A DNA stretch of 23,722 bases, from contig CAJPVJ010000521.1 in the NCBI GenBank assembly GCA_905397405.1, forward strand, positions 1-23,722, in the 5' to 3' direction. Made by a program: the position numbers and the translations under genes. Every line of letters begins with the position of its first letter. The first letter of the stretch is position 1. Origin of the DNA: Oppiella nova (lineage: Eukaryota; Arthropoda; Arachnida; Sarcoptiformes; Oppiidae). This document shows, in pieces, positions 23,705 through 23,722 of this stretch. The notes under the pieces were generated by a model, which searched no databases, was not told the origin of the DNA, and saw only the letters and a list, made by a program, of their open reading frames with translations.

Positions 23705-23722
23705 ATCTGACAGCAAATCAAT

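Overview
This is a compact, AT-rich animal nuclear sequence. It carries eight conserved eukaryotic protein-coding genes with short GT-AG introns, mostly 40-120 bp. A Pax6 (eyeless/twin-of-eyeless) gene makes the source a bilaterian animal. The toy-like paired domain and dense packing suggest an arthropod, perhaps a mite; that lineage call is inference. Three single-N joins show that this is a scaffolded draft assembly.

Layout, left to right: 5' part of GMP synthase (minus, 22-1148, running off the left edge); AT-rich intergenic DNA with a scaffold join; LZIC (minus, 2787-4344); PPP1R7/SDS22 (plus, 4796-5981); METTL18 (minus, 6242-7131), convergent with PPP1R7; PDRG1 (plus, 7560-8068), divergent from METTL18; TELO2 (plus, 8350-10828); uridine-cytidine kinase UCK (minus, 11260-13047), with two alternative last exons; a 1.2 kb diverged tandem duplication (13072-15513); about 3.8 kb of non-coding DNA; then a partial Pax6 gene (paired-box exon 19359-19705, homeobox exons 22438-22652 and 23184-23704).

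The most unusual observation is that three genes (GMPS, LZIC, METTL18) each seem to lack an essential conserved piece, and in each case the piece is present as the complement of the true sequence WITHOUT reversal. Read backwards on the same strand, these stretches give the GMPS T-H-G-D-S segment, the LZIC amino terminus and the METTL18 SAM-binding motif L-G-C-G-S-G. They are in frame and come with mirrored splice signals. In LZIC a 30-base stretch occurs both in correct form (4152-4181) and as its un-reversed complement (4280-4309), which is direct internal proof. No recombination process I know of makes this; it points to a strand-handling error in local assembly or gap filling. Several exact duplications, two abutting Ns and two offset by exactly 128 bp, look like products of the same construction process.

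Functionally most genes are housekeeping: GMP synthesis (GMPS), pyrimidine salvage (UCK), PP1 regulation (PPP1R7), protein-histidine methylation (METTL18), and two neighbouring same-strand genes linked to the R2TP/prefoldin-like chaperone network (PDRG1, TELO2). Pax6 is the only developmental regulator.
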